From positions 97,577 to 130,013 of the forward strand of contig JAQUST010000002.1 in assembly GCA_028710495.1 (NCBI GenBank): a stretch of DNA of 32,437 nucleotides, read 5' to 3'. The translations under genes and the position numbers were made by a program. The notes beneath the pieces are model-generated. The model searched no databases. It saw only the letters and a program-made list of their open reading frames with translations, and was not told the DNA's origin. This document shows positions 1-9,399 of the stretch, piece after piece (the stretch's first letter is position 1; the number at the start of each line of letters is the position of its first letter). The DNA comes from Clostridia bacterium. Lineage in GTDB: Bacteria > Bacillota > Clostridia > Christensenellales > CAG-917.

Positions 1-292
1 CAAACATATAAAGCGGGCCCAAAATAAGCGATTGAATTGTGTGACCATATTCGTGAACTGTTGTGGCGCGAATCCACTGTTCATCTCGAGTCCCGTTGAC
101 GAATATAAACATTCCGAGTGAAACTCCTCCAAATTTTCCGTTGTGGTAAACACAAATCGAGCCGTAATAATGCGTGCGTTTGCAGTAACGGTATTTTGCA
201 AGCAAAAACAATCCCAACAAGCTTTGCAAAATTCCCCAAGTCCATTGAATAACCACATATAAAAACATTTTTACATATTTCAATATTTTCAT
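1..292 (-). CDS. Putative membrane metallopeptidase-like protein with HExxH motif (C-terminus truncated by window edge)
   Basis: Manual translation of the minus strand from the ATG at 292: MKILKYVKMFLYVVIQWTWGILQSLLGLFLLAKYRYCKRTHYYGSICVYHNGKFGGVSLGMFIFVNGTRDEQWIRATTVHEYGHTIQSLILGPLYMF. Open to the edge; hydrophobic N-terminus and HEYGH motif. Absent from the ORF track because it is truncated. Confidence 0.65.
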   Translation of the reverse strand, partial: MKILKYVKMFLYVVIQWTWGILQSLLGLFLLAKYRYCKRTHYYGSICVYHNGKFGGVSLGMFIFVNGTRDEQWIRATTVHEYGHTIQSLILGPLYMF

Positions 293-335
293 TGCTTTAG
301 TTTAGCATAAATATAACTTGAGTTCAAGGGTATTG

Positions 336-364
336 TTGACTTTCGAGCGCGATATTAGTATAAT
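336..364 (+). promoter_or_regulatory. Sigma-A-like promoter for the downstream ABC transporter
   Basis: TTGACT (336-341), 17-bp spacer, TATAAT (359-364). About 165 nt of leader precede the ATG at 537. Confidence 0.6.
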
Positions 365-536
365 ATTTTTGTTCAGTGAAGTACAATTTAAGAATAATAT
401 ATCAATAATTTATTACCATTCGTTAATATTTTAATAAAAAATCAAAATAACACTTTGCAGTAACTTAAATATTTCTTATCGACGGGAATTTAACTAAATA
501 TATAGAGAATAATATTGAATAAAGAAGGACAAAACA

Positions 537-3305
537 ATGCTTCAACTTAAATCAATAACAAAAAATTATTTCGTCGCAGATATGAAAATACCCGCTCTAA
601 AGGGTATTGATGTCGCATTCCGCAAAAATGAATATGTTGCAATTCTAGGTCCTTCAGGTTGCGGTAAAACAACTTTGCTCAACATTGTTGGTGGTCTTGA
701 CAGCTACACTTCAGGCGACCTTTTGATAAATGGTCGTTCCACGAAAGAATTCAAATCCCGTGATTGGGATACGTATCGCAGTCGCAGAATAGGTTTTATT
801 TTTCAATCCTACAATCTTATTCAACACATCTCTGTTATTGCCAATGTTGAACTTGCGCTGACTATATCAGGGATTTCTCAAAATGAAAAACATGAGCGCG
901 CGCTCAAGGCATTGGAGCGCGTTGGACTTCCTGAACAAATAAGCAAAAAGCCGAATCAACTTTCGGGCGGACAAATGCAACGCGTCGCAATTGCGCGTGC
1001 AATAGTCAATAACCCCGAAATCATTTTGGCTGATGAACCTACAGGAGCACTTGACAGCACCACTTCAATTCAAGTGCTTGAGATTTTGGCAGATTTGGCG
1101 AAAGAAAGACTTGTAGTAATGGTGACTCACAACGCAGAACTTGCAAAACGCTTTAGCACAAGGACAATCAAACTATTAGATGGCGAAGTTGTCAGCGATT
1201 CAAATCCATACAATTCAAATGATTTAGAAAACGACATATCAAAACAACAATTCGATGCGAATGTAACCTTATCTGAAAATGTTGATTTACCAACTGAAAA
1301 GCCGCTTAATAATATCAAAATGAAAGATAAAGTTGCGGATGTTGCAATAAAGCGCAAAAAGAAACGCAGTTCAATGTCTATATTTACCGCGTTTTCATTG
1401 AGCGCGAAAAATCTCATCACGAAGAAATTTCGCACAATCCTGACTACCATTGCAGGTAGCATCGGTATTATTGGAATTGCTTTGGTGCTTTCAATATCAA
1501 ATGGATTTTCTCTGTTTATGTCAAATCTTGAACAAACCACACTTTCAAGTTTTCCAATCACTGTAAGCAGTATTTCAGTTGATGTATCTTCTGATGCTTT
1601 TAGTTCTCCTATTAGTGAAGGCGGAGAAGGAACTTATCCAGACACAAAATTGGTTATGCCTTATGTGCCCAAAAATCAAATGGGATATGTTACATTTCGC
1701 CCAAACTATATTACAGAATCTTATGTTGACTATGTGAAACAAATGGAATCAGAACATCCTGAGTGGCTTGCTAGTATCTCATACGCTCGCACCGTACAAA
1801 TGCATCTGCTAACAAACAAAGGAACATCTGCATCTCCTGAATATTCTCTTGTTGACACCACTTCTTTGAAGGCAACTTGGTGGCAAGAACTTTTGAGCGA
1901 AAATTTTCTTATGGACGAATACGATCTTCTTGATGGAGCATTTCCCACAGCAACAAATGAGATTGTGCTTATTGTCAACAACAAAAATGAACTGACTGTT
2001 GACACGCTGAAAACTTTAGGCTATGTTCCAAAACTTATTGCAGGCACATCAGACGAGTACGAACCATATTCATTTTCAGATTTTATTGGAGAGAATGGCG
2101 AAGGCGGAAAAGTTTTTAAGCTGATAAGAAACAACGACTATTATATTCAAAACGGAACAAATACTGATGACATTCCGCTTTATGAAGAGTTGAATTCATC
2201 TGATTTTGCCACAGCGTATGAAAATAGTGAAACCGAACTCAAAATAGTTGGAGTTATCCGTGTGAAGCAAGATGCTGAACTTGCTCTTTTGAGCTCAGGC
2301 ATTGGTTATCTCCCCTCTTTAACGGAACAAATTTTAGCCGATTGTGCCTCTTCCGATATTGTCAAGGCACAAAAAACTACCTACGTGGATGTTTTGGGAA
2401 ACGGATTGGATGAGTTCGAATTTGATTTTACTGCTGTTGACAGTTATATAGCTCAGATTGAAGAAGTCGATATTTCGCAACTTCCTTATTTTTACTACAA
2501 TATTTTGCATTTTATAGATGAAGAAGCTTACAATGATTTAAGTAGCAGACCATTCACTTTTGGTGAACTATATGATGATATTGCACAGCTTGACGAAACT
2601 CTGGATGATGATCCGGCAACTCCGATTGACAAAATGCTTATGCCTCTTGCTGATTACGGTTTTAATGTGCAAATGATAAAGAATTTTTTGAATGCGGATT
2701 ATGTGACTCGAATGAAAGAAATTGGAGCTGACACCATCCCGACAACAATAAGCATTTACCCCGCATCATTTGAAAGTAAAGCGCAAATTCGCAACTTTCT
2801 TGATTCGTACAATGATATGATGCAAAACGAAATTGAATATATCAAATATAATGACCTTGCCTCCACTATTTCCGCGTCAGTATCGCAAATGGTAAATATT
2901 ACTTCGTATGTCTTGATTGCTTTTGCCGCTATTTCGTTGTTTGTTTCATCGATTATGATTGGAATAATCACTTATATCTCAGTGCTTGAGCGCACAAAGG
3001 AAATTGGCATTTTACGAAGCCTTGGAGCAAGAAAACTCGATATTTCAAATGTCTTCAACGCAGAAACTCTAATAATAGGATTTGCTTCAGGTGTTGTGGG
3101 CGTTTTGCTTGCAGTCATTTTGAATTTCCCTATCAATATGATTATCACAAATTACGCGGGTTCAATGGTTCAAAATCTAGCTAGACTCAATCCTTGGCAC
3201 GGGATTGGTTTGGTTGCATTGAGTATGGTTCTCACTGTTATTTCAGGACTTATACCTGCATCACTTGCCGCAAAGCGTGACCCCGTTGTTGCCTTGAGAG
3301 CTTGA
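537..3305 (+). CDS. ABC transporter, fused ATP-binding and FtsX/MacB-type permease protein
   Basis: Walker [10 protein letters not shown], signature [14 protein letters not shown], Walker [14 protein letters not shown]-loop VTHN; C-terminal FtsX-like helices ([28 protein letters not shown]). SD AGAAGG upstream of the ATG. Confidence 0.9.
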   Translation: MLQLKSITKNYFVADMKIPALKGIDVAFRKNEYVAILGPSGCGKTTLLNIVGGLDSYTSGDLLINGRSTKEFKSRDWDTYRSRRIGFIFQSYNLIQHISVIANVELALTISGISQNEKHERALKALERVGLPEQISKKPNQLSGGQMQRVAIARAIVNNPEIILADEPTGALDSTTSIQVLEILADLAKERLVVMVTHNAELAKRFSTRTIKLLDGEVVSDSNPYNSNDLENDISKQQFDANVTLSENVDLPTEKPLNNIKMKDKVADVAIKRKKKRSSMSIFTAFSLSAKNLITKKFRTILTTIAGSIGIIGIALVLSISNGFSLFMSNLEQTTLSSFPITVSSISVDVSSDAFSSPISEGGEGTYPDTKLVMPYVPKNQMGYVTFRPNYITESYVDYVKQMESEHPEWLASISYARTVQMHLLTNKGTSASPEYSLVDTTSLKATWWQELLSENFLMDEYDLLDGAFPTATNEIVLIVNNKNELTVDTLKTLGYVPKLIAGTSDEYEPYSFSDFIGENGEGGKVFKLIRNNDYYIQNGTNTDDIPLYEELNSSDFATAYENSETELKIVGVIRVKQDAELALLSSGIGYLPSLTEQILADCASSDIVKAQKTTYVDVLGNGLDEFEFDFTAVDSYIAQIEEVDISQLPYFYYNILHFIDEEAYNDLSSRPFTFGELYDDIAQLDETLDDDPATPIDKMLMPLADYGFNVQMIKNFLNADYVTRMKEIGADTIPTTISIYPASFESKAQIRNFLDSYNDMMQNEIEYIKYNDLASTISASVSQMVNITSYVLIAFAAISLFVSSIMIGIITYISVLERTKEIGILRSLGARKLDISNVFNAETLIIGFASGVVGVLLAVILNFPINMIITNYAGSMVQNLARLNPWHGIGLVALSMVLTVISGLIPASLAAKRDPVVALRA

Positions 3306-3488
3306 TTATTAAGATATATATAGACCATTTTGTTTTTTGTTTGATTTCTGCATTTGGTTCTGACTGCTTTAATCTGCTTTTGTTTTAATCTGTAAATGTG
3401 GTTCTGACTGCTTTAATTTGCTTTTGTTTTGATTTATGTTTATTTTGGTAGGAAATAATTAGTTTATATACGGTTTTGATTGTTTCAA

Positions 3489-3532
3489 AGAACTCCCCCT
3501 TTTTCTGAAAATAAAAAAGAGGAGTTTTTTTG
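3489..3532 (+). terminator. Rho-independent terminator
   Basis: AACTCC...GGAGTT stem followed by TTTTTTT. Confidence 0.6.
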
Positions 3533-3542
3533 TGGAAAATTA

Positions 3543-3571
3543 TTGACATATTTTTATTTTGGTAATATTAT
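3543..3571 (+). promoter_or_regulatory. Promoter of ArsR-family regulator
   Basis: TTGACA (3543-3548), 17-bp spacer, TATTAT (3566-3571); overlaps the operator palindrome at 3564-3595. Confidence 0.75.
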
Positions 3572-3595
3572 ATGAATAGATGTTCATATAATATT
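3564..3595. promoter_or_regulatory. Operator-like inverted repeat
   Basis: AATATTATATGAA-TAGATG-TTCATATAATATT: perfect 13-bp arms with a 6-bp centre. The core resembles CadC/SmtB-family operators (TGAA...TTCA). Confidence 0.8.
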
Positions 3596-3606
3596 GTGAG
3601 GTGCTT

Positions 3607-3978
3607 ATGTCTGAAATAAAAACTAATACCCAAAATCAAACCAATCATTGTTGTTGCATTCATGATGACATCGTTCAGAGTGTAGCAAAAAATCTCAATA
3701 CCAATGAGGAACTAACAAGTTCAGCAGAGCTATTTTCAGTATTCGCGGATTTCACAAGACTAAAGATTGTCAACGCTTTACTTTTGCACGAAATGTGCGT
3801 TTGTGATATTGCAACTCTGCTCAAAATGTCGCATTCCTCAATATCCCATCAGCTTTCTGTTTTGAAATTATCGCATATTGTTAGTGCAAGGAAAGACGGA
3901 AAAGTAAAATACTATTCTTTGTCAGATGAACACATCTCCGAATTGTTCAAACTTGCTTTGGAACATATAAATGAATAA
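3607..3978 (+). CDS. ArsR/SmtB-family metal-responsive transcriptional repressor (CadC-like)
   Basis: Winged-helix sequence ADFTRLKIVNALLLHEMCVCDIATLLKMSHSSISHQLSVLKLSHIVSARKDGKVKYYSL. CVC metal motif in the recognition region, Cys cluster CCC at the N-terminus, D-x-H...H in the last helix. SD GAGGTG; the GTG at 3601 is an alternative start. Confidence 0.9.
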   Translation: MSEIKTNTQNQTNHCCCIHDDIVQSVAKNLNTNEELTSSAELFSVFADFTRLKIVNALLLHEMCVCDIATLLKMSHSSISHQLSVLKLSHIVSARKDGKVKYYSLSDEHISELFKLALEHINE

Positions 3979-4166
3979 TCGATTTTAGAATGCTTCGGAG
4001 GTCATTCAAAAACAAGTAATTTTATTAAGAACAACAAAACAATCGATTCGATGAAATAAACGATCAATTTCAGTGACTTGCAGTATATTTAATTATGCAA
4101 ATTGCAGCAAGTAGTAAAAACCTAATTCAATGCGAAGTTTTTCGTCATTGAAATAAAATAAAAACT

Positions 4167-6263
4167 ATGAAAACATACGAATATAAAATAGAGGGATTGG
4201 ACTGCGCGATGTGCGCACAATCAATACAAAAAAAGTTGCAACAACAAGAATGGGTGGAAAGCGTGGCCGTCAACTTTACGATTTCGAAAATATCATTGTC
4301 GACACCGCGTGAAGACGATGTTTTTGACAATGTCAAAGAAATAGTTGCTCGAGTTGAACCCGATGCGACAATACACAAAATAAATCAAAAAATTGATGAT
4401 ATAAAGAGAAAATCGTTTTGGAAGCGCAACTGGTTCTTCTTGTCTTTTCTTACAGGAACAATTATTGGTACAGTCGGAATATTGCTTGGCTACTTAACAA
4501 ATTTGAAAATATTAAGTTTGGTTTTGATGTGCATTGGAGCTGGACTTATGGTGATAAAAACTGCCGAACGCGCGGTTTTAAAAGCTGTCAAAAATCATTC
4601 AATAGATGAAAATTTGCTTGTGACAATATCTGTTGTGGGAGCTATAGCGATAGGGTCGAGTATGGAAGGACTAATGGTCATTTTCCTGTACCAAATCGGC
4701 AAATTTTTGGAAGCACGTGCTGTTGAGAAAACACGAAAAGATTTGGACAGCCTACTCAAAGTTAAGCCTTCAACAGTCAGATTGCAAACAGAAAAAGGAA
4801 TTGCTGAAGTCTCACCATCCACTGTTCCTGTTGGCTCAACAATTGTGGTTTATGCAGGAGACATTGTTGCGCTTGACGGAATAATTATCGCTGGATCTGC
4901 ATCTTTGAATATGAGCAGTCTTACAGGAGAAAGTTCCCCTGTTGCGATATCAGAAGGTGAACAAGTTATGTCCGGGTCAATAAACCTTGACGGCGTTTTG
5001 ACCATAAAAACAACCTCAACTGATACCGACAGCACCATAACAAAAATAATGAATCTAGTGGAAACCGCGGCAGAACGCAAAGCGAAAACCGAGACGATAG
5101 TGAGTCGTGGTGCTCGCTACTACACACCAATAGTTATTTTCATTGCCATATTCGTTGGCTTGATGTTTGGTTTTGTCGGAAAAATCGGAGTTAATGAAAG
5201 CATATATCGCGGAATGATTTTTCTTGTTATCTCGTGTCCTTGCGCAATAGCAATTTCAGTACCGCTCTCCTATTTTTCTGGTATTGGCAATGCTTCAAAA
5301 AAAGGAATATTGGTCAAGGGCTCAAACTATCTTGATGCAGTCGCGAACTTGAAAGCTGTTGTATTTGACAAAACAGGAACTTTGACTACGGGAGAATTTT
5401 TGGTCACAAAAATTGAAACACTTGACAATGCGATGAGCGAACAAGATGTTTTGCAGCTTGCCTCAATCGGTGAGCAGAATTCCACGCACCCTATTGCCAA
5501 AGCTATTGTGAGTCACTATATCGAACAGCAAAATAAAAACGGAAATGTCTTCAACGAACTTACTGATAAAGCGACATCAGTCACTGAACTCGCAGGGCGC
5601 GGACTTTCGTTCAAACTTAGCGGAAAAAACGTTTTTGTTGGACGCGGGCAAAGTGAAAGTGACTCCACTGTGGTTGATGTTGAAATCGACAACAGTGTCG
5701 TTGGTCGAATATACTTGCGTGATCAAATAAAAACCAATGCAAAAGAAACGATTGCATATTTCAAGAATAAGGGTATTGAGTCTTATATGTTCACTGGCGA
5801 CAATAAAGCAGTCGCAAAATCTGTTGCTGCAGAAATCGGGATAGAAAACGTGGAAGCAGAAATGTTGCCTATGAACAAATTTTCAAAGCTTGAAGCGGTG
5901 CTTGACAAAATGCACAAAAATGAAATGTGTGCTTTTGTTGGAGACGGAATAAACGATGCGCCAGTTCTCACTCGTGCGGACATCGGAATTGCAATGGGCT
6001 TGTCAGGTTCAACAGCCACAATAGACACCGCAGATGTTGTGCTAATGAATGATGACCTCAAAAAACTGACAACTTTGCATAAGCTTTCTAAATTTACAAA
6101 ACTGATTGTTGCCCAAAATTTAATTTTCGCACTTGGAGTAAAATTTTTGTTTATGATTTTGGGGACAATAGGTATAACAGGAATGGCTTGGGCGGTGGTC
6201 GCTGATGTTGGATTGACTCTATGCACAATTTTTAATAGCATCCGTGTGCTTAAACTCAAATAA
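4167..6263 (+). CDS. cadA: Heavy-metal-translocating P1B-type ATPase (Cd/Zn/Pb type)
   Basis: HMA domain GLDCAMCAQSI, SCPCAIA transmembrane motif, DKTGTLT phosphorylation site, STHPIAKAI, GDGINDAPVL hinge; located next to the CadC-like regulator. Confidence 0.92.
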   Translation: MKTYEYKIEGLDCAMCAQSIQKKLQQQEWVESVAVNFTISKISLSTPREDDVFDNVKEIVARVEPDATIHKINQKIDDIKRKSFWKRNWFFLSFLTGTIIGTVGILLGYLTNLKILSLVLMCIGAGLMVIKTAERAVLKAVKNHSIDENLLVTISVVGAIAIGSSMEGLMVIFLYQIGKFLEARAVEKTRKDLDSLLKVKPSTVRLQTEKGIAEVSPSTVPVGSTIVVYAGDIVALDGIIIAGSASLNMSSLTGESSPVAISEGEQVMSGSINLDGVLTIKTTSTDTDSTITKIMNLVETAAERKAKTETIVSRGARYYTPIVIFIAIFVGLMFGFVGKIGVNESIYRGMIFLVISCPCAIAISVPLSYFSGIGNASKKGILVKGSNYLDAVANLKAVVFDKTGTLTTGEFLVTKIETLDNAMSEQDVLQLASIGEQNSTHPIAKAIVSHYIEQQNKNGNVFNELTDKATSVTELAGRGLSFKLSGKNVFVGRGQSESDSTVVDVEIDNSVVGRIYLRDQIKTNAKETIAYFKNKGIESYMFTGDNKAVAKSVAAEIGIENVEAEMLPMNKFSKLEAVLDKMHKNEMCAFVGDGINDAPVLTRADIGIAMGLSGSTATIDTADVVLMNDDLKKLTTLHKLSKFTKLIVAQNLIFALGVKFLFMILGTIGITGMAWAVVADVGLTLCTIFNSIRVLKLK

Positions 6264-6351
6264 GATTACTAGAATAATCTATAACAATAGATTTTGAGTA
6301 TTGTTTGAAAAAGCACTAAAAAGTTTGTTGTTTTTATATAAATATTATAAA

Positions 6352-6391
6352 AACACTAAAACACCTCGCAAATGCGAGGTGTTTTAGTGTT
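6352..6391. terminator. Strong bidirectional-type hairpin terminator
   Basis: AACACTAAAACACCTCGCA-AA-TGCGAGGTGTTTTAGTGTT: perfect 19-bp arms between convergent cadA-like and lysC genes. Confidence 0.8.
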
Positions 6392-6440
6392 AATTTTATT
6401 AGATTAAATTGATTATTTCGCTATTTAATACAACAGCTTC

Positions 6441-6580
6441 AGCGTAGATTTCAATCCACTCATCATCGATTTCGACTCATTCTGCGTAGTTTCAATTTAT
6501 TCTGTGTCGTTTCAATTTATTCTGAGTCGTTTCAACTTATTATGAGTAGTTTCAATTTATTCTGCATTTAATTCAAATCA
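6441..6580. repeat. Degenerate 20-bp tandem repeat, about 7 units
   Basis: Units in exact 20-bp register, for example tctgcgtagtttcaatttat, tctgtgtcgtttcaatttat, tctgagtcgtttcaacttat, tatgagtagtttcaatttat; outer units are more decayed. Confidence 0.85.
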
Positions 6581-7888
6581 TTAACCTTTGAATGCATAAT
6601 ATATCGCATTGATTGCGCTTTCATAATCCTGTGTGTCTACACCGACAATAATGTTCAATTCGCTCGAACCCTGGTCAATCATTCGAATATTGATTTTAGC
6701 CTTAGCAAGCGCGCTAAATAGAGTTGAAGCAGTGCCTTGTCTTGCTGCCATATTGCGTCCGACAGTGGCGATAAGAGAAATACCGCTGTGCAGTTCCACA
6801 TTGTCAGCATTGACGGATTCTCTCACTTTCTCAACAACCTTTTGCATTTTATTCTTAATGAGGTCATCACTCACGACAACGCACAAAGTATCAATGCCTG
6901 AAGGCATATGCTCAAACGAAATATTTTCATATTCCAAAACGCTTAGCACCTTTCGGCAGAAACCAACCTCCGCATTCATCATCGATTTTTCTACCAAAAT
7001 AATAGTGAAGCCTTTTTTGCCGGCAATACCCGTGATAATGTTTGTGTTGTCAGATACTTTGTCATCCGGAACAATCATAGTCCCCTTATGACTTGGCTCG
7101 AATGTGTTTTTAATATTGATTGGAATTCCCACGCTACGCACAGGAAAAATTGATTCTGGGTGCAACACATTTGCGCCCATATAGGCGAGTTCTCGAAGTT
7201 CACGATAACTCAAGAATTCAATGTTTGCGGGATTTTCAACAATGCGTGGGTCGGCAGACATAAAGCCGTTGACATCAGTCCAGTTTTCATATATGCGGGC
7301 ATCTGCCGCACGCGCTACAACTGCACCTGATATGTCAGAGCCACCGCGAGAGAAAGTTTTGATTTCTCCCTCAGCATTACTTCCGTAAAATCCAGGAATG
7401 ACAGCATATGGATGTTCAGCTAAGGTCGTTTTCAACAAGTCCAAAGAATAGTGAAATTGAAATCTTTCATCGCTGAATTTGAAAAATTCCGCCGCATCCA
7501 AAAAGTCATAACCGATTTTTTTTGCGAGCACTTTGGCTGCCAAATATTCACCACGCGAAGCAGCATAATCTGGAGTCACTGAAGCATTGATATTCTTCTC
7601 AATTTGCTCAAAATCTTCACTCAAATCCAAATCGATATTTAAGCCTTCAATTATTTCCTCAAAACGGGTGCGGATAATAGCAAATGATTTTGAACAATTT
7701 CCACATTCCGCCGCTTCATCAAAGCACTTATACAAAAGATCGGTGACCTTGGTGTCGTCTTTTTCCCTTTTTCCAGGAGCAGAAACGACAACATATTTCC
7801 TTTCTTTGTCGGCAAGTACAATATCGGCAACCTTACTGATTGTCGATGAATTTGCCATCGAAGTTCCCCCGAACTTACAAACTAACAT
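6581..7888 (-). CDS. lysC: Aspartate kinase with C-terminal ACT domains
   Basis: N-terminal MLVCKFGGTSMANSSTISKVADIV, SRGGSDISGAVVARAADARIYENWTDVNGFMSADPR. SD AAGGAAGG precedes the ATG at 7888 (ORF track start 7909). Confidence 0.92.
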   Translation of the reverse strand: MLVCKFGGTSMANSSTISKVADIVLADKERKYVVVSAPGKREKDDTKVTDLLYKCFDEAAECGNCSKSFAIIRTRFEEIIEGLNIDLDLSEDFEQIEKNINASVTPDYAASRGEYLAAKVLAKKIGYDFLDAAEFFKFSDERFQFHYSLDLLKTTLAEHPYAVIPGFYGSNAEGEIKTFSRGGSDISGAVVARAADARIYENWTDVNGFMSADPRIVENPANIEFLSYRELRELAYMGANVLHPESIFPVRSVGIPINIKNTFEPSHKGTMIVPDDKVSDNTNIITGIAGKKGFTIILVEKSMMNAEVGFCRKVLSVLEYENISFEHMPSGIDTLCVVVSDDLIKNKMQKVVEKVRESVNADNVELHSGISLIATVGRNMAARQGTASTLFSALAKAKINIRMIDQGSSELNIIVGVDTQDYESAINAIYYAFKG

Positions 7889-7987
7889 AGCTTCCTTCCT
7901 TTTGCGCAAAGCGCTAAACTTTTATATTCGCAAAATGCGATTTTCTTTTGTATATTCCCTAAACAAAACAAAGTTGTGTCAACAAAT

Positions 7988-9214
7988 TTATATTTTCTTT
8001 GCTTCAAAATAATATCTCTTTTCCTCTGCCTCACCCATTGAAAAAGACTTTTTGCAAAGCGCGCCGTGGTCAAGCACATACTGAAACAAATCCGCTTTGT
8101 CTATTGCCGGCATTTTGATTGCCACTGCTTTTGCTTCGCTTGCAACCGCCAACAAATTTTCCTCTCCGTGAATATAGTCAACACTAGTTCCTTTGTGCGA
8201 TTTTACATAATCAGCAACAATCTTTTCAATTTCTGCTATTGCTTGCGGTGTTGATATCGGCATATCTAACACTGTTACGACCTTATCATATTCAATTTCG
8301 AGTTTTCCTGTTCCTGACAACTTCTGCGAAAGCTCAACAATCAAATCTTCTTTTGCACCGAATACACAACGGTGAATTGGTTCAAATTCAATTCCGTCAC
8401 AATGAAGGTTTTCTATTTCACACAATGCATATCTTGCAGGATGATTTTGTTTTTCAGACTCTGACAGTGTCGGTTTTATAATTTCCCAATGAGCTTTTGC
8501 CGTTGCTAAAGAATGATTTCCGTCTCCAACTGCAAAAACAAAATTTGTTACTTTTCCATACTTTTCTATTTGCAGGTCGGTGTCTTCAAGTCTTCTGAAC
8601 GCATCTATCACTTTATTTGAATCGATAGCAAAGCCTCTCAAGTGTCCACCTTCCATATTCAAATCGAAATCATAAAGCTTTGTGAGTTGCTCACGATTTT
8701 CAAACAAGTCTTCAATTATAGCTTCTTCTCTGTCATCAATAAGTAAAATAATATGAGGAAGTTCAATCGGTGCTCCACTTCTTATCTTTAGACGAGGGGG
8801 AATTCGGTCTTCAACAACACCCTCTGTCGAGCGAATTGGGCTCTCTTTTGAACCGTCATAAATAAAATCATCTAAGTCAACATTTGCAACAATACCTATA
8901 CTCTTTTTGCCGTACTTTGTGTCGCGTTCAACCAAAACGAATTTATTGTCCATTTGTTTGAAAACATTATTTTTTATATAACTGTGCATTTTCTGCTTTA
9001 TATTTTCAATTCTGGCATCACTGTCACCGTCTTCAAGATATACTTCTGGAAATATCAAACGGAGCGTGCTGGGCTCATCGCCCACAAACTCATCAAGTTT
9101 TTTCCAATATGCGCGTTGTGAAGTGAATTGGTCACAAGATACGACAGACCATTTGGTTTTGTCAATGTTGTCGCGTGGCAGTAAAATTGGCATAGTTTTT
9201 AAGGTATTGTTCAT
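7988..9214 (-). CDS. DUF1015 family protein
   Basis: Full-length ORF of 408 aa with FVFAVGDGNHSLATAKAHWE and the overall layout of DUF1015 proteins. Confidence 0.8.
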   Translation of the reverse strand: MNNTLKTMPILLPRDNIDKTKWSVVSCDQFTSQRAYWKKLDEFVGDEPSTLRLIFPEVYLEDGDSDARIENIKQKMHSYIKNNVFKQMDNKFVLVERDTKYGKKSIGIVANVDLDDFIYDGSKESPIRSTEGVVEDRIPPRLKIRSGAPIELPHIILLIDDREEAIIEDLFENREQLTKLYDFDLNMEGGHLRGFAIDSNKVIDAFRRLEDTDLQIEKYGKVTNFVFAVGDGNHSLATAKAHWEIIKPTLSESEKQNHPARYALCEIENLHCDGIEFEPIHRCVFGAKEDLIVELSQKLSGTGKLEIEYDKVVTVLDMPISTPQAIAEIEKIVADYVKSHKGTSVDYIHGEENLLAVASEAKAVAIKMPAIDKADLFQYVLDHGALCKKSFSMGEAEEKRYYFEAKKI

Positions 9215-9243
9215 CTTTTATGTATTCCTTTTGAAATCTTATG

Positions 9244-9386
9244 TTCTGTTTGAGTTCTAATTGAGTTCCACCCGCATTCTGTTTGAGTTCGAATTGAGTT
9301 CTACCCGAATTCTAATTGATTTCCATTCGAATTCTGTTTGAGTTCTAATTGAGTTGAATAAGTATGTTTTTTGAGTTCTTATTTTG
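9244..9386. repeat. Degenerate 11-bp tandem repeat, about 13 units
   Basis: Exact 11-bp register: ttctgtttgag/ttctaattgag/ttccacccgca/ttctgtttgag/ttcgaattgag/ttctacccgaa/ttctaattgat/ttccattcgaa/ttctgtttgag/ttctaattgag/ttgaataagta/tgttttttgag/ttcttattttg. Confidence 0.88.
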
Positions 9387-9399
9387 GTAAACAGTATTT

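Noticed and set aside
317-328. CTTGAGTTCAAG palindrome upstream of the first ABC transporter promoter
   Set aside because: Short imperfect palindrome with 5-bp arms in AT-rich DNA; no adjacent regulator gene and normal 17-bp promoter spacing rather than MerR-like 19-20 bp.
1127-1561. Minus-strand 144-aa ORF inside the ABC transporter
   Set aside because: Antisense to a conserved coding region with no independent support.
5783-6259. Minus-strand 158-aa ORF inside the P-type ATPase
   Set aside because: Antisense to conserved P-ATPase motifs; low-complexity composition with no family signal.
6441-6580. Regular 20-bp repeats as a possible CRISPR array
   Set aside because: Units are contiguous and degenerate with no unique spacers, and no cas genes are nearby; they are tandem repeats.
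6633-7091. Plus-strand 152-aa ORF inside lysC
   Set aside because: Antisense shadow of a well-supported aspartokinase with no recognisable motifs.
9244-9386. 11-bp repeats as plasmid or chromosomal replication iterons
   Set aside because: No replication initiator, DnaA boxes or partition genes are adjacent; holA alone does not indicate an origin.
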